Positions 21,971 to 34,373 of a DNA stretch of 64,000 nt are shown in pieces. Source of the stretch: Salvator merianae (taxonomy: Eukaryota; Chordata; Lepidosauria; Squamata; Teiidae); assembly GCA_003586115.2 (NCBI GenBank), contig QVOM02000115.1, forward strand, positions 10,826,621 through 10,890,620, written 5' to 3'. The notes beneath the pieces are model-generated. The model had not been told where the DNA came from and searched no databases. It saw only the letters and a program-made list of their open reading frames with translations. The position numbers and the translations under genes are program-made. Each line of letters opens with the position of its first letter. The stretch's first letter is position 1.

Positions 21971-24440
21971 CCTCAATATATTGAGGCACCTTTACTCTTC
22001 TCTGATTAAACACCCTACTTTAGCTACTATCAAAGACATATTTAGGAAGATATTGCCATTATGTTCATTTCCAACAAGAGCAGTAGTATTTTCCACATGC
22101 ACATGAATTTTTGCAGTGTCCATTTGATATTTGTTATTCTTAACAAATATCTAGCCCCTATTTTGTGCAGGTACCCAAGCACTACTAAATAGTTCCATAT
22201 CCAGTTCCTTTTTCTGATCTGAAAAAAATAGGTCACCATGATTGCAGTTAAGATCTATGTTGGGGCTCTGATTATTAGAAAAAAAGATCTTAAAATCAAA
22301 TGCATTTTCTTTTACAGAAGATTAAGCTAATTGTTGTAGATACATGGTCTTATACAATAATAAATTTGAATGAATAAATGAATAGTAGCAGTTTTAACTG
22401 TATAAAAATGCTGTCTTAATATGATTGTGAGAAGGAATATTTATACAAGATATATTGGTGAGGAGAATTCATGCAAAATACACTGTTAAAATGCATTTAT
22501 GCAAGATAATTTGAAATTTAAGAAAAACCATGAGTTGTTTTCCTCTTCCTTTCTCCAGTGTTTATTTCATTTCTTTTTCTGTGATACTTAAAAAAAAAAA
22601 TCATCTGTGGTATCATTTTGAAGGTAAAATTTATCTCTGTGCAGACTGCAAGAAGTGTCAGGAAAAGGACCCTTTACATGGAGTGTGGTATGGACACTAA
22701 GGATATCAAACACACACTTGGTACTATTTATATGAGATATGTGTAAATATCACATTAATTGAAAGCAAACATATGTAAGATGTAAAGGCTTAACATGGAT
22801 TAAAAGCCACTGAAACAAATACACCCACTCCCACGAAATAGTCCATTAGTACTAGGCTATTAAAGTCATTATGACATGCTTTCAAACTGCTTCACTTTCC
22901 CCAGCTTCTAGCATAAATCATTTCAGTCTTTTTTTCTTTTCTTTTTAAACATGGACTGGGCATATTAATCTGAGGTAAATGTAAAAAACAAATGTAAAGA
23001 AAATTTGTTCTAAACATAATGGTGTTACAGAGACTTATCAAAGAAAACCTACAGATTCACATGATTTTTAGTACTTTCTCATCATAAACATATATGTCGA
23101 AAATTACTGTGTGATCAATTTTAAGACCCATTTAATTGTTCTTTTAGACAAAAGACTACTTTACTGCAGATTCAATTACACAAGAGAAATTATCCTCAAG
23201 CTGCTAAGGCAAGTGTCCCCTTTTAAGATCAAACAATCTGCAGAAAAGGCTGTAGACCCAAATAAAATGAAATTAAAATTGCTGCCTTGCCAATGATGGT
23301 GCCAAGAGTAATCTTTAACATTCTGTCCAGAAACATTGTCATTTGGTAGTGGTCATCCTCATACTTTTCAAGGAACAAGTTAAGGTTATGCAGCTTTCCC
23401 CGTGTGGAGCTCAGGGAATCTGCCTTTCCCCATTCTATCATCCTTGAACATTTGCTACACATATCTGATCTGAGTAGAATTGAGTGTTGAAATACTCTTT
23501 GGGCCCTGCTTCCACTTTTTTACTGAGTCTGCTGCTGAATATTTGCCTGGGATATCCTTCTCTGACATTGAAACTATTTGAGTTGCTTTAGAGAGGAAGT
23601 GATGTAAATCCCACTGAATGTGAACAGGCATGAAGAAGAACATACTGTTGTGCTTGTAACATTGGATTGCAGTCTGAAAATGTGGACAAGATACTTGAAA
23701 GGGTTAAGCCAAAAATTTGCCCCTTTGCCACTTGCCCACCATGGCTAACCATCTTTCCTTTAAGATGTGGCATACCCATTCCTCAAGCGAACCTTCCTAG
23801 ATCTAGAAATATTAGACCTAGAATGGTTTCACTTTGACTTCAGTTTGGGTGAAGGCACACAAAATTACTTGAAAACTTGATAAATGCCTCTTATAAGGAG
23901 AAGGCTCAGGGGAAGTGTTATACTGTTGGTTCTATTTGATTTCTCAGTGGAACCTTAGGAACCTTTGACCATACTAGAGTTGTTTGGGGGGTTGGGAGTT
24001 ACACGCAATATATTACAGTAGTTTCACTCCTATCTTCAGGGCAGAATCAAGAATGTAACAATGAGAGAAACTTTTGGAAACTTTAGGTGTCCTAGTCTGA
24101 TTTATGCTCTATCCTATGCTGATGGAGCATACTAGGAGAGGGCTGGGTCTCTCTGGTCTGTTCTAAGATGTAGATGAAAGAGGCCCAGAAGTAGAACATG
24201 GTCCAGTCTACCACCCAGTACAGAATGTCCCAGATATTCAAGGGAAAGTAGCATATGAGACAGCCTTCTCCACGGTTGAATAATCTCCTTTCTAAAGTAT
24301 GCCTAGCTTCAACATTCCATAACTTTTATAACTTTTAACAGCTCCTCAGAATCTATGTTTTCACTCAGCTGTTTGCCTTTTAGGATGTCTCTTTTTGTTG
24401 TCCTGCAACTTCAAGTGACAATTATTACTTTTATTTTCTA
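21971..24440. other. AT-rich DNA, no gene seen
   Basis: No recognised elements. Short A- and T-runs (around 22589 and 22930) occur. Minus-strand frames near 23229-23779 overlap each other and show no domain. Confidence 0.45.
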
Positions 24441-24803
24441 GTGACAGTCCAGCTCTTTCACGTAAAATGTCTTTCTCAGCTTCTTTATGGTCTGCAGTTG
24501 GCTTTTCCAAATGGATTATATGAGTCCATTCAGCTCTCTTTCCTAACAGTCATTTTTCAAGTCCCCAGATGTGTTTCTCATGCCACACTGAGGTTAGAGG
24601 CAGAACATCAAGCAGATGGATCCACAGCATGGTATCTTATCTTACTGGCTATTTTTCTTTACCCTTGTGGGGCTGGCCTCTCTGAATTTAAATTCTCTTC
24701 TTGGAAAGTAACCTTCATGGCCATATTGTATTCCTATAGATTTTCAGCTGACAATTTTCCTACAATGATTCTTGATCAAGTTAAGCCAGTCTTTAAGCAA
24801 TGA
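24441..24803 (+). mobile_element. LINE ORF C-terminal relic
   Basis: A 120-codon frame contains FPNGLYESIQLSF and VPRCVSHATLRLEAE. These resemble the C-terminal region downstream of the reverse transcriptase in a squamate LINE lineage (VPRCVPNAALRLETG-like, followed by an AWYL segment). The frame is still open but lacks RT or endonuclease motifs, so it is a 5'-truncated fragment. The clade is not resolved; a chance frame cannot be ruled out. Confidence 0.4.
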
Positions 24804-27439
24804 ATTATGGAGACTTCAATATCAACAATTTTACAAAAGTCAACTCTCCATTTAGAGCCCAAAGTTTCCTCTACCTAGTAAACAGCTATTTTGGCTAAAT
24901 ATTCACTGATCCCTTTCTTCATGAATTACTCTAATATGCTTTGAAAGTTGTGTGAGCTTATGATCAATGTTATCTTGTGAAGCATCAAAGCTCATAAATT
25001 AATTTTGCATTTTAAGGAAAAAAATAAACAAAAGCTGCATTACCCTTGTTGCCCTTCAATTATAGCTATGAAAAAGAGTGAAAAAAGCCTTCACTAACAT
25101 CTCTTGAATAACTTCAGGTTGTTGGGTTTTTTTTGCTTAAAAAGGAGTGATTGTCAAGTGTTTAGCTCTTTCACTCTATTTGTCCTTTTCCCCTACTCTT
25201 TTATCTTGTCAAGAAGTATTGATAACACACTTCAAAATTTCATTACAGTGCTCATACTTGTGATGACACTGAGCTTTGTGCTTGATGACCTTCTAATGTG
25301 TAACGTCTGAGCATTTGCGGAGACACTATGTAGAAGAAAATTTTGATGAAACCGTGTGCCAATCACACCACTAAGCACTACTCAAGCTACTAGTACATGC
25401 ATGTTCATCAACTGTACAAAATCACAGAATGCAATTGTGGTGAAATACAATTACTTTAAAAAATCCCAAAACAGTTCCTTACTATCAATTGCATAAAGAG
25501 AGAAAAAGATACCAGTGAACAGAACATTGTGATCAGCTATGCCTGTGATAGACAGTGAATTAAGAAATTGAAATGCCAGAAAAGAAGAGGATTTCGAAAT
25601 TCATTGGTGTCACTTTAGAAACCATTCAAGACTATTCAAAACTTGAAAAGAAGTCTGAATATGAATTTTGGAAGAATCCCAAATGCACAAATCCTATAAA
25701 TCAAAAGTGGTCTATTCAGAACTGGAATTTGAAAGCTTTTATTTCAAGTGAAAAAAAGGGATATGTTCAGGTATCATACAAAGAGTGAGTCTGACAAAAT
25801 AAAATTGGCCATTACCGTCAACAGTGTAGGACCGCATTATTACTTTGAGGAACAAAAGGTAATGAAAAAGATTATACATTATGAAAATTACAGGTGCCTA
25901 TGGCTCAAGGGGGGAGAGGGGAGGGGAAGATACACATACCGAGAAAGCAGAATTCTGCCAAAGAAAGGTATTCTCAAGTCCTATATTTTTGAATGAGGGA
26001 AATTTATGTCTATAATTTAGTCAATTTAACTTAATGGGACGTTGAAATAAGCTATGCACACTTCTAAAAGTCTCTTTGCTATTTCAACCTACCATACTTG
26101 TCAGTTCTACCTTTGTTATAACTTTGCTAACAGATAGCTCTCACTTCCTGGTCTGTCTTAGATTTGTCCCATTGCAGGACATAAATATCTTTATTACTGA
26201 CAGTCCAGCCATACTAGAAAGCTTTTAAAGTCTTCTGATGTTCTTCTTCCATTGTGGCAGCACGTCCAGTTTTCAGAAGCTGGTGTATATTAAATTAGAT
26301 ACTGTATGAGGAGGAGGGAAAAAAAAAAAGTTTTCCCTTTGCTTCCTTCTCAGTTAGTCAGGGGCACAGCCAGGCATGCTTTCATTTTCTTTTTTTTATT
26401 AACAGCATTGATGGAGCCCCAAATAACAAAATTCTGTTTCCTGTGAAATAGTAAGAACTGGAACATTTGAGGAACCAGATGTTCTTTAAAAATAGTTGTA
26501 AAACTCCTCAAACTGAAACCATCTGGCCTTTAGTGATTTACCACTTCGAAGATCTGATATTGCATTCTTATTTCCCTCTGTTGATACCTCTCCTTCAAAA
26601 TTGAGCTTTCTGTTCCTCTGAGAGTCATGGGATATTAAGTTTCCCCAAGAAACATTGCATTTGTTCTATAATGGAATTCTCTGAAGGAGAATAAAGCTGT
26701 AAATAAAAATGAAAGAAGGCCATTGTCACTCCCCTCCCCTTTCCATTCTTCCCTATTTGACAGTTCAGGTCACTGATAAACTGTTAAAGGAGAACAAAGA
26801 AAAGGAGAAGAATTATCCTTAACAAAAAGTATTTGCTGCTACCTGCACAAGGGTTACTTATGCATATGATATTTTCATCCATGTAATGCCTGGGGAGTTT
26901 GACCATATCCTTTTAGTATATTTAATTCCTACACATTTGAGACGTCTTTGCATTGTGCCTATTCAGAAAATAGCATGCATCTATCATTTATTGGGCTCTG
27001 TCTATGGAGACTATTGTGTAAAATGGATCAATAAACAGACATGCTGAGTTGTGCGTGGATATTAGGCATAGGGGTCAAACATGCTGTGATGTGCATGATA
27101 TTTATAACAGTAATGATACTTTTAGTCATAGAAAATGTTCATTACAGAAGTTTAATGACAATTTTATAAGGGTGGATCTAAAGTATGAATCCAGCGAAGT
27201 TCATAATACTTCTCATTCTACCTTAAAGTTTACATTCAAATGTTAATACTGTTTTGTAATTTACCAATTTGCTCAACGACCATTGACTGAATAATACTGG
27301 CTTTATTGATGCTATAGAGGAAACAGTTCCTTCATGGATAACTGACTTATGGTGTAGGGGCTTGTGTAACACAATGAAGCTATGAGCTGGCCCCTGAAGG
27401 TTCCCCCAGTATGAAGTGCAATTACAAGTAGATTCAGAA
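24804..27439. other. No gene seen
   Basis: No transposon structure is recognised. Frames at 25573-25996 are lysine-rich and motif-free. The interval 26240-26830 is free of simple repeats apart from an A-run near 26320. Confidence 0.4.
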
Positions 27440-29115
27440 AGTCAAAAGCATCTGGTCCAAAACTGAAAGGACACTCAGCTATGGATGTGTCTGATGGTGA
27501 AAGTCTAATGCTGTAAAGAACAATATTGCATAGGAACCTGGAATATAAGATCTATGAACCAAGATAATTGACATGGTCAAACATGAGATGGCAAGATTAA
27601 ACATTAGCATTTAAGGAGTCAGTGAATTAAAAAGAATGGAAATTGGTGAATTTAGTTCAGATGACCATTATATTTACTACGGTGGGCAATGATCCCTTAC
27701 ATGAAATGGAGTAACCATCATAGTCAATAAAAGGGTGACAAAAGCAGCACTGGGGTGCGATCTCAAAAACAGAATAATCTCTGATCAAATCCAAGGTAAA
27801 CTGTTCAACATCTTAGTAATCCAAGTTTATGCTCCAATTACTGATGCCAAATAGGCTGAAGTTAGTTGGACAGTTCTGTGGAGACCTACAACACCTTCTA
27901 GAACTAGCAACGAAAAATTCATTTTCATCATAGGGAACTGGAAAAACTAAATATAATTGGAATAGTAGGCAAGTTTGGACTTCAATAACAAAATGAAGCA
28001 GGACAGAGACTAAAAGAATTTTGTCAAGATAACCCTATGGCCATAGCAAACAATCTTTTCCAACAGTCCAAAAGGCAACTGACATCATCAGGTGATTAAT
28101 ACTAAAATCAGATTGATATATGCTGATGCAATGAATAGGCAATGAATAGATTTAAGGGATTAGATGAACTATGGACAGAGTTTCATAATACTATACAGGA
28201 AGCAGCAGCAGCAGCAGCAGCAACAACAACAACAACAAAATCCAAAGGAAAAAAACAAGAGCAAGAAGGTAAAATGACTGATGAAGCTTTAGAAATAGCT
28301 GAGGAAAGGGGTGGGAAAGCAATTCAGAGTACATTATATGCAGAGTACATTATGCAAAATGCCAAGCTGGATGAATCAAAGGCCAGAGTTAAGATTATCA
28401 GGAGAAATATCAACAGCCTCAGATACAAGACAATTCCATTCCAATAAGAAGAATTGAGAACCCTCTTGATGAGGATGAAAGAGGAGAGCGCAAAAGTTGG
28501 CTTGAAGTTCAGCATTAGACAAACCAAGATAACAGCATCCGGTCTCATCCTGTCTTGGAAAATAGAGGGGGAAGAAATAGAAGCAGTGTGAGACTTCAAT
28601 TTTCTTTGGCCCGGAAAACACTACAGATGGTGACTGCAGCCATGAAATTAAACGGCCTTGGGAGGAAAGTTATGGAAAACGTGGACAGCATACCAAATCT
28701 ATGGTTTTCCCACCAGTAATGTGTGGCTGTAAGAGCTGGACCATAAGAATGGCTGAGTGCTGAAGAATCAACACTTTCACATTGAGCTGTTGGAGAAGAC
28801 CTTTAAGAATCATTTGGATTGCAAAGAGATCAAATCAGTCAACACTAAAGGCAAAGAACCCTGACTATTCACTGGAAGGACAAATACTGAAGTTGAAGCT
28901 TACTTTGCCCACATAATCAGCAAATAGGACTCATTGGAAAAATCCCTGATGCTAGGAATGGTTAAAGGCAAAAGAAGAATGGGACACAGAAGATGAGATG
29001 GATAGATAGTGTCATGGAAACAATGAACATGAGCTTGGGTAAACTTTGGGAGACAGTGGAGGACAAAAGGGCCTGGTGTGCTATACATGACTGAATGAGT
29101 GAATAACAGAGGAAA
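27440..29115 (+). mobile_element. BovB (RTE-clade) LINE relic, internally deleted
   Basis: The 5' part reads, through frameshifts, as an APE-type endonuclease: NIRSMNQ near 27541, YIYYGGQ near 27670, VYAPITDA at about 27825, and FIIGNW at about 27925, where the usual catalytic GDWN has an Asn for Asp. Next comes a linker frame, NRFKGLDELWTEFHNTIQE at 28142 on, then MTDEALEIAEERG. Most of the central reverse-transcriptase domain is missing. From about 28480 the sequence resumes with the distal region and reaches the BovB 3' end: GATGCTAGGAATGGTTAAAG, GATGAGATGGATAGATAG, CATGAGCTTGGGTAAACTTTGGGAG and CATGACTGAATGAGTGAATAAC (pieces at 28940-29105). Multiple stops show that it is long dead. Confidence 0.85.
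28200..28237. repeat. (CAG)n(CAA)n within BovB
   Basis: A CAG run followed by CAA units lies inside the BovB linker frame, giving an Ala/Thr-rich run at about residues 21-33 of the 28142 frame. It probably expanded after the element died. Confidence 0.85.
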
Positions 29116-29486
29116 CAAAATGATGTTCTGAAGAAAAGCCATCCATCATGTGTAAAAAGAAAGATGCACTAGTTGTAGGTATTCATACTTAATACCATTG
29201 TAGTAATATCTAGTGCAGTAGAAATTATCCTCCCTAGCAGGTGCCTATGTATTGTTAACTATGGCTCAGGGTATCTCTTTTCCTAATACAGGTGTGGTTT
29301 CTTGGCATCCTTTCATTCAGTCATGGTACAAGCACAAGAATGCATACCTTTAAGCCACAATGAGTGGCAGTTATTCCATTCTGATGTGAAACTATAGTCC
29401 CACATAGTTTTTCACTGTATCTGGACTAAAAGTTGTGAAGATATTATGATTCCAGAATCATAACAGTGTCATTACAAGGTGTAAAC

Positions 29487-29764
29487 TAGAGATGTGGCAA
29501 ACCAGTTCAAACTCAAATAGATCTGAATCAAACTGAGTCTGAATCTGAACTAAACCACCCCCATGTTTAGAGATGTCAGTTTGAACTCAAACCAAACCAG
29601 AGGGATTCAGCTGAACCTGTTTTAACCAGCTAAGTTGATTGAAACCAGACAATATTAATACATATTTTAATTAATAGGACTGAATAAACCTCTTTAACCC
29701 AGATCTAGCCAGTTTAATTTCAAACCAAACCAAGCCACCATTTTCCAGTTTGCATATATCTGTA
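29487..29764. mobile_element. hAT-like MITE (TAGAGATGTG ends)
   Basis: The left end TAGAGATGTGGCAAACC and the right end in reverse, TACAGATATATGCAAACT, are alignable. Flanks GTGTAAAC and ATATAAAA agree at 5 of 8 positions. The interior is dense in TTCAAACTCAAA, AAACCAG and GAACTAAACC motifs typical of this family. A (TTCC)n array follows within ten bases of the right end. Confidence 0.5.
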
Positions 29765-29773
29765 ATATAAAAT

Positions 29774-29875
29774 CCTTCCTTCCTTCCTTCCTTCCTTCCT
29801 TCCTTCCTTCCTTCCTTCCTTCCTTCCTTCCTTCCCCCCCCTTCCCTCCCTCTCTTTCTCTCTCCCTCTCTCCCT
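29774..29875. repeat. (TTCC)n microsatellite with CT-rich extension
   Basis: About fifteen TTCC units to 29834, then C-rich and CTCTCC sequence to 29875. It accounts for the Lys/Glu/Gly/Arg repeat in a minus-strand frame at 29671-29931. Confidence 0.95.
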
Positions 29876-30999
29876 TGATTCAATCTCACAGTTATGGCAA
29901 AATAGAATACCAACTTCATAATTTCAAACAAAAATATTCAGAGTTCAGATTTTATCCTACCTGTTTTTCAATTCACTGTCAAAAAGCAGATTCTAATTCT
30001 AAGAGCTTTATTTAGCAAAGTTGTATTCAGTAAAATTGTCACTTGTTAAAACCATGATCTGGTAACTGTGATTTTTATTTCTGTTTTTCAGTGATTTGAC
30101 TGACAGGTTAGAAACAGGCTAGATTAATGGTCCATATAAAACATTTATTCTGGTAAAGAAACATTATATGTTCATTCTTAATGAATACAAAGGTTCTGGC
30201 AAAGTACAGTAAATTCAAAGCACATTAATTTAATGAAAAGAAAAAGCATTGCGTTCACTTTGTATTGTTTCCTCTTTCAAGCAACAGTTAAATACAATAA
30301 AATCATACTTCCAACACATTCTTCTCTGCCACCTTTGGCAAAGTACTCTGAACTCCATAATGAAAGGTATTTTCAGCATTTGCTTTTCAGTTTCAGACTG
30401 CCTCTATATTATTTCAAACCAACCAACATATACAGTTCTGGCATTGCACACAAAATATGCCAATAGTTCTAGTTTTCTTGAGCCTGAAGAATCAAGCAAC
30501 AGAGGTGCTCAAAGGCAGAGCAGTTGTCTGATGTTAAAATCAGTACATGCTTTCTTCTGATTTTGCACTTGTTTGTCTGTGCACATACACATGTGCACAA
30601 ACTCAATCCCATGAAGACAGAGTACCATGATTCTTAAAAGGTCCTTTTCCATGGAACTGGCAACAGCGTGGCAGACACACACTTGAAAGCATCATTTTCA
30701 TCCACCCAAATTAAGTTCTAGTTCAGGGAAGTGAAAACTAGGCTTTCAATTGTACTGTTGTAATGTTTTATGTTGCCCCATTGTCCCAAGGCACAGACTG
30801 CTGCTTCCAGTATAATTTACAACCTAATAATCAAATGAATTTCCCAGAGCTAAGCAGGCATAAACCTTAAAAATATATCCAGGTAGGCATGCTAAATATT
30901 GATAATACTGTTTTATGTGGCATGTTAAGCTATAGAAGTCATTTAGCTTCACAAATCAGATCACTGCATTGTTAACAGTCCTGTTACCTTCCTTGAGAC
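29876..30999. other. No gene seen
   Basis: AT-rich, with two overlapping short plus-strand frames (30233-30466 and 30249-30560) and no motif. Confidence 0.45.
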
Positions 31000-31002
31000 T
31001 AA

Positions 31003-31493
31003 GGGCTTTTCCACTTTGCACAGGTTATCCTGTGCCACATTGGCCCAAATCAAGCAACCCAACCAAGGGCCATCCACCCTGTGGATGACCTATCTTGGCT
31101 CAACTTCAGAAGCTGGGAATGAAAGTTGCTGGTCAGGAGTGTTTTGACTACATGATCAGAAGTTGCACACTCCTGGTGCCACTACTGGGTGCCTGGCAAA
31201 ATGGCACCAGGAGTTTCAGTGATGGTATACTAAACCATCATCTCATATGCCATCTCCACACAAGTAGCTAATAAAGTATCCCAGCTAGATTGCTGTATGG
31301 ACCACTTACAGCAGTTCACACTTGGAACAGATATGGTGCCATTTTCACATTGTGGCACATTGCAACAGCTTGTACGATGCAGATGAGGTATTATACTGTG
31401 AGCCATGGCATACTGATAGGCTGGTTTGCAATGAAGACCAGACATTCAATAGGTTCTGTTGAGTCGGTCTATTATCTCAGTGTGGAAAGACCC
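31003..31493. mobile_element. Harbinger-like MITE, TAA duplication
   Basis: The left end GGGCTTTTCCACTTTGC and the right end in reverse, GGGTCTTTCCACACTGAG, form inverted termini. TAA stands at 31000-31002 and 31494-31496. The 491-bp interior has no transposase; minus and plus frames across 31230-31496 are shadows of each other. The right-hand TAA is also the left flank of the next element. Confidence 0.65.
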
Positions 31494-31496
31494 TAA

Positions 31497-31948
31497 GGGG
31501 CTGTGTCCATACTTGGTCAGTAGACTGGTCTTGCAGCCTGCTGGAATGTCCCATCTGCATTGTGGTCTGCTCTTATGGAAGCTATGCTTCCTGGTAGAAC
31601 TCTGTGTCTACATGACTAGGTGTTGAACTAGACTATGGCGTGAAAATAGTGCAGCAGCTGATCTGGTCTACTACAGCTGAAGATCCCAATGCCATTTCAC
31701 AGGGCATCCAAAAGCGAGTCTAGAAGTGGGCCACTCATGGGCATCGATCTAAAACAGCCCTGCCAGCAAGTTCGGAGGCTGTGAACTTTCATTCTTAGTC
31801 TTCAAAAGTGGAACAGAATGGCCTGTCCATAATGTAGACAGCTGCTGGTGTGGTCTGCTGACTGCCCCACTTACTTAGTCAGATCACTTGATCCAGCCCA
31901 GGACTGGCCCAGAAGCATGCTGGATAATATGCCCCATGTGGAAACAAC
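31497..31948. mobile_element. Related MITE abutting the previous one
   Basis: It starts GGGGCTGTGTCCATACTTGG directly after the shared TAA and ends near CATGTGGAAACAAC followed by CAA, one base off a TAA duplication. The word GGTCAGTAGACTGG near its left end recurs in the element at 34374-35444, showing that they belong to one subfamily. Confidence 0.5.
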
Positions 31949-31949
31949 C

Positions 31950-33998
31950 AAGATGATTCAAAAGGTAAACAGATAATTCCTCAAAAGTTAAGTTATCAGT
32001 ACTGCTTTCTCAATTGGTCTTTTGAACCTATTGTTTATTACCTGCAATTGCAATTTTCAAAGGAAACATTGATCCTAGTTTTGATCAGTGAGGGCGAGAA
32101 GATCTTGGTCTTAAGAGCTGCCCCCTTGCCATTCTAAGAAAAGGAGAACTTGGCTTGCAAGTACAAACCCCCAGCACCTTCCTTGCTGTTATCTTTCCCT
32201 GATGGAACAAAGAACCAGAAAAACTTTCTAGTGGTGAAATTTTGTCCAATGCCCTGCAGGTTTCTAATGAAGGATCTTTTCATGCTTCTTGTCTATTAAG
32301 CATCTTTGTAAGCTATCAGTCTAGACTACCTCAGAGCTGGGGAAAGTGTCTGAACAGCCAGGCTAAGTTGCAAATTTCAACTGGAATCAGACCTGAGCCA
32401 TCAAAACACATCCGATGTGAAATTTTCTAGTCCATTGAAAAGTATCAAGCAGCGTTTGAGAGAAAGGTTAATTAAATGCCGCATCTCTTTGCCCATGAAA
32501 ATTGCTGTTTCCAGCATCAGGCTTACAGTCCTGTACTCCCTTCAATTGTCTTTCATAAAGATAAAACTTTTTTTATTTTCCTTAATAAAAAAAATTCTGT
32601 GTTGGAAATTCCAGAAAAGCTTGGGCTCCCTTTTTGTTCTCCCTCCCTTTGGAATCCACATCAACCAGTTAACTGTTAAACCAACCCCATCCACTTGAGA
32701 TCCCAGCCATGTGAACTGAAAGCGAATTCCCCAGTCCATGAAACAGACTGGAGTACAGCTGAATACCATCACAGATACTGCTTGGTTTGCTGCACTGATT
32801 TTGTCCCTTTTTTGCTCAGCACCATCCCTAAACAAAATCTGTCCCTTTCTTTCCTGGCCATTAGTATGGGAAATGTGTTTTTGTAAGGTTTTTATGTAGC
32901 CTCATCTTTGCTCTTGCAAAAAAAAAAAAAAAAATGAGCTTAGTGTTGTTTGTTTGTTTGCTTGCTTGCTTCCTGTTGCTTGAAGCCTTGAGACAAGAAT
33001 GTGTCCTCTTTGATAGGGCTGACACCCTCATCACTGTTAAGTGACTGGTTGTATCAAAAAGGAGGAAACCTCTTGCACCCTCCAGCACCTAAATTAAAAG
33101 AAGAAGCAGCGGGAAAGGAGGAGGAAGAGAATGCACTCTCTGAAAAAAAAATGCACTCTGCAGAAAAACTAGAGTGGGAAGGTGAGTTCTCATTTGGTGT
33201 AATTTCCCCACAGTGGGAACAGATATAATGCAAGGTGAAACTTGTGTGTAGGGAGCCTCAAAGTCCAGGGAATGTGAGCATAAAAGCTTTGTTTCACCTA
33301 TGTCCTTACTCTACAGTAAGATTGGCAAGTTCTAGCTTTCCTGAGGAAAATGGAGCCCCCCCAAAAAATGAGAGTCCTCCACCATCTTCCAATGGTAGCC
33401 TTCACTCCTTCAACTGCCACTAGAAGATCCATCAGTCCTAAGTGAATTGAAAGAGGCAAAAGAAGCTGGGTGGATCTGCCAACTGCTCCCAGAGCTAGTC
33501 TTTCCCTTCCTCAGCCATACTCACCTTAACTGTACCCTCCTCCCTAAGACCATACTTGCATGCAGAAAGGACGTTCCTGGTACACTTGCTGTTCTGGTAT
33601 ACCAGCCACTGCAGAATCACCTTTATTTTCTTCTGCTGTTTTGTCCTAATATGGAGAAAGAGCTTGATCATAATTTTCTGTGTAACCCTTCTGATGAAAA
33701 AAAAAAAAAAAAAAAAAAAAAGTAGCTGTCTCCGTGTCCTTTTGTGTATTCATGGACCCAGAAAACCGAGTTTGATTTTGGGCAATATTGCATCTAGCTT
33801 GGTCTTATGGCTCATGATGCAGCTATACAGAAGCCAACACAGGTGTGTTGACATTTCTGGGCTTTCTTAGGATTTTTAACTTTTGCAACATACTGGCTGC
33901 ACTTTGTGACAGTGGCTACAGCAAAAGATATGTAACTGTGCTCATATTGGTGGCTACCATATAGTGGACATCTGGAAAGCTAGTCTATTAGCCTTGAC
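31950..33998. other. No gene seen; long A-tracts
   Basis: An A-run of 17-18 lies at about 32917-32934, a GTTTGTTTGCTTGC run at 32948-32970, and an A-run of 25 at 33697-33721. The last could be a retroposon poly-A tail on the plus strand, but no SINE or gene body is recognised upstream. Frames at 32417-33870 lack family motifs. Confidence 0.4.
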
Positions 33999-33999
33999 C

Positions 34000-34181
34000 A
34001 AGTCCCTTTCTGCATTGGACTTTATTCCAGATTATAGCCAGGAATAAAAACCCACCATCTGTATGCTGGTGCAGACTATGGCAGGCCTTGTCCAGGATCC
34101 TCCATAATCTGTACCAGTGTGTGAATGGCAAACTATTATCATAGAATATAATGTGGAATGAAGACCAGCACAGAAAGGGCC
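34000..34181. mobile_element. Diverged palindromic Harbinger-like MITE
   Basis: AGTCCCTTTCTGCATTGGAC at the left and, in reverse, GGCCCTTTCTGTGCTGGTC at the right match the ends of the 180-bp elements at 43524 and 52757, and the length is nearly the same. The arms diverge more from each other, so this is an older copy. A clean 3-bp duplication is not visible. Confidence 0.55.
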
Positions 34182-34373
34182 CAGAAGGCCTACCACCAAC
34201 AAGAGAGAATAAATACAGTAACACGTTTAACCTTTCTGTCACTGATCTGTTTCATTGTAACACTAGCTGTAAATGTCAATTATAGAAGCTTCCAAATGTA
34301 TGCTTCACAAGTTTCTGAGCTTTTAAACTGTGAAATGTAGTATTTGAAGGACGAACAGGACCTCTGTATCTAA

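Noticed and set aside
28142..28447. Frame with an alanine/threonine run considered as a coding gene
   Set aside because: The flanking residues match the BovB ORF between endonuclease and reverse transcriptase; the run is a CAG/CAA microsatellite.
29671..29931. Minus-strand frame with Lys/Glu/Gly/Arg repeats
   Set aside because: Translation of the (TTCC)n microsatellite.
33697..33721. Poly-A tail of a processed pseudogene
   Set aside because: No recognisable gene body precedes it and no flanking direct repeat was found; it may be a simple A-tract.
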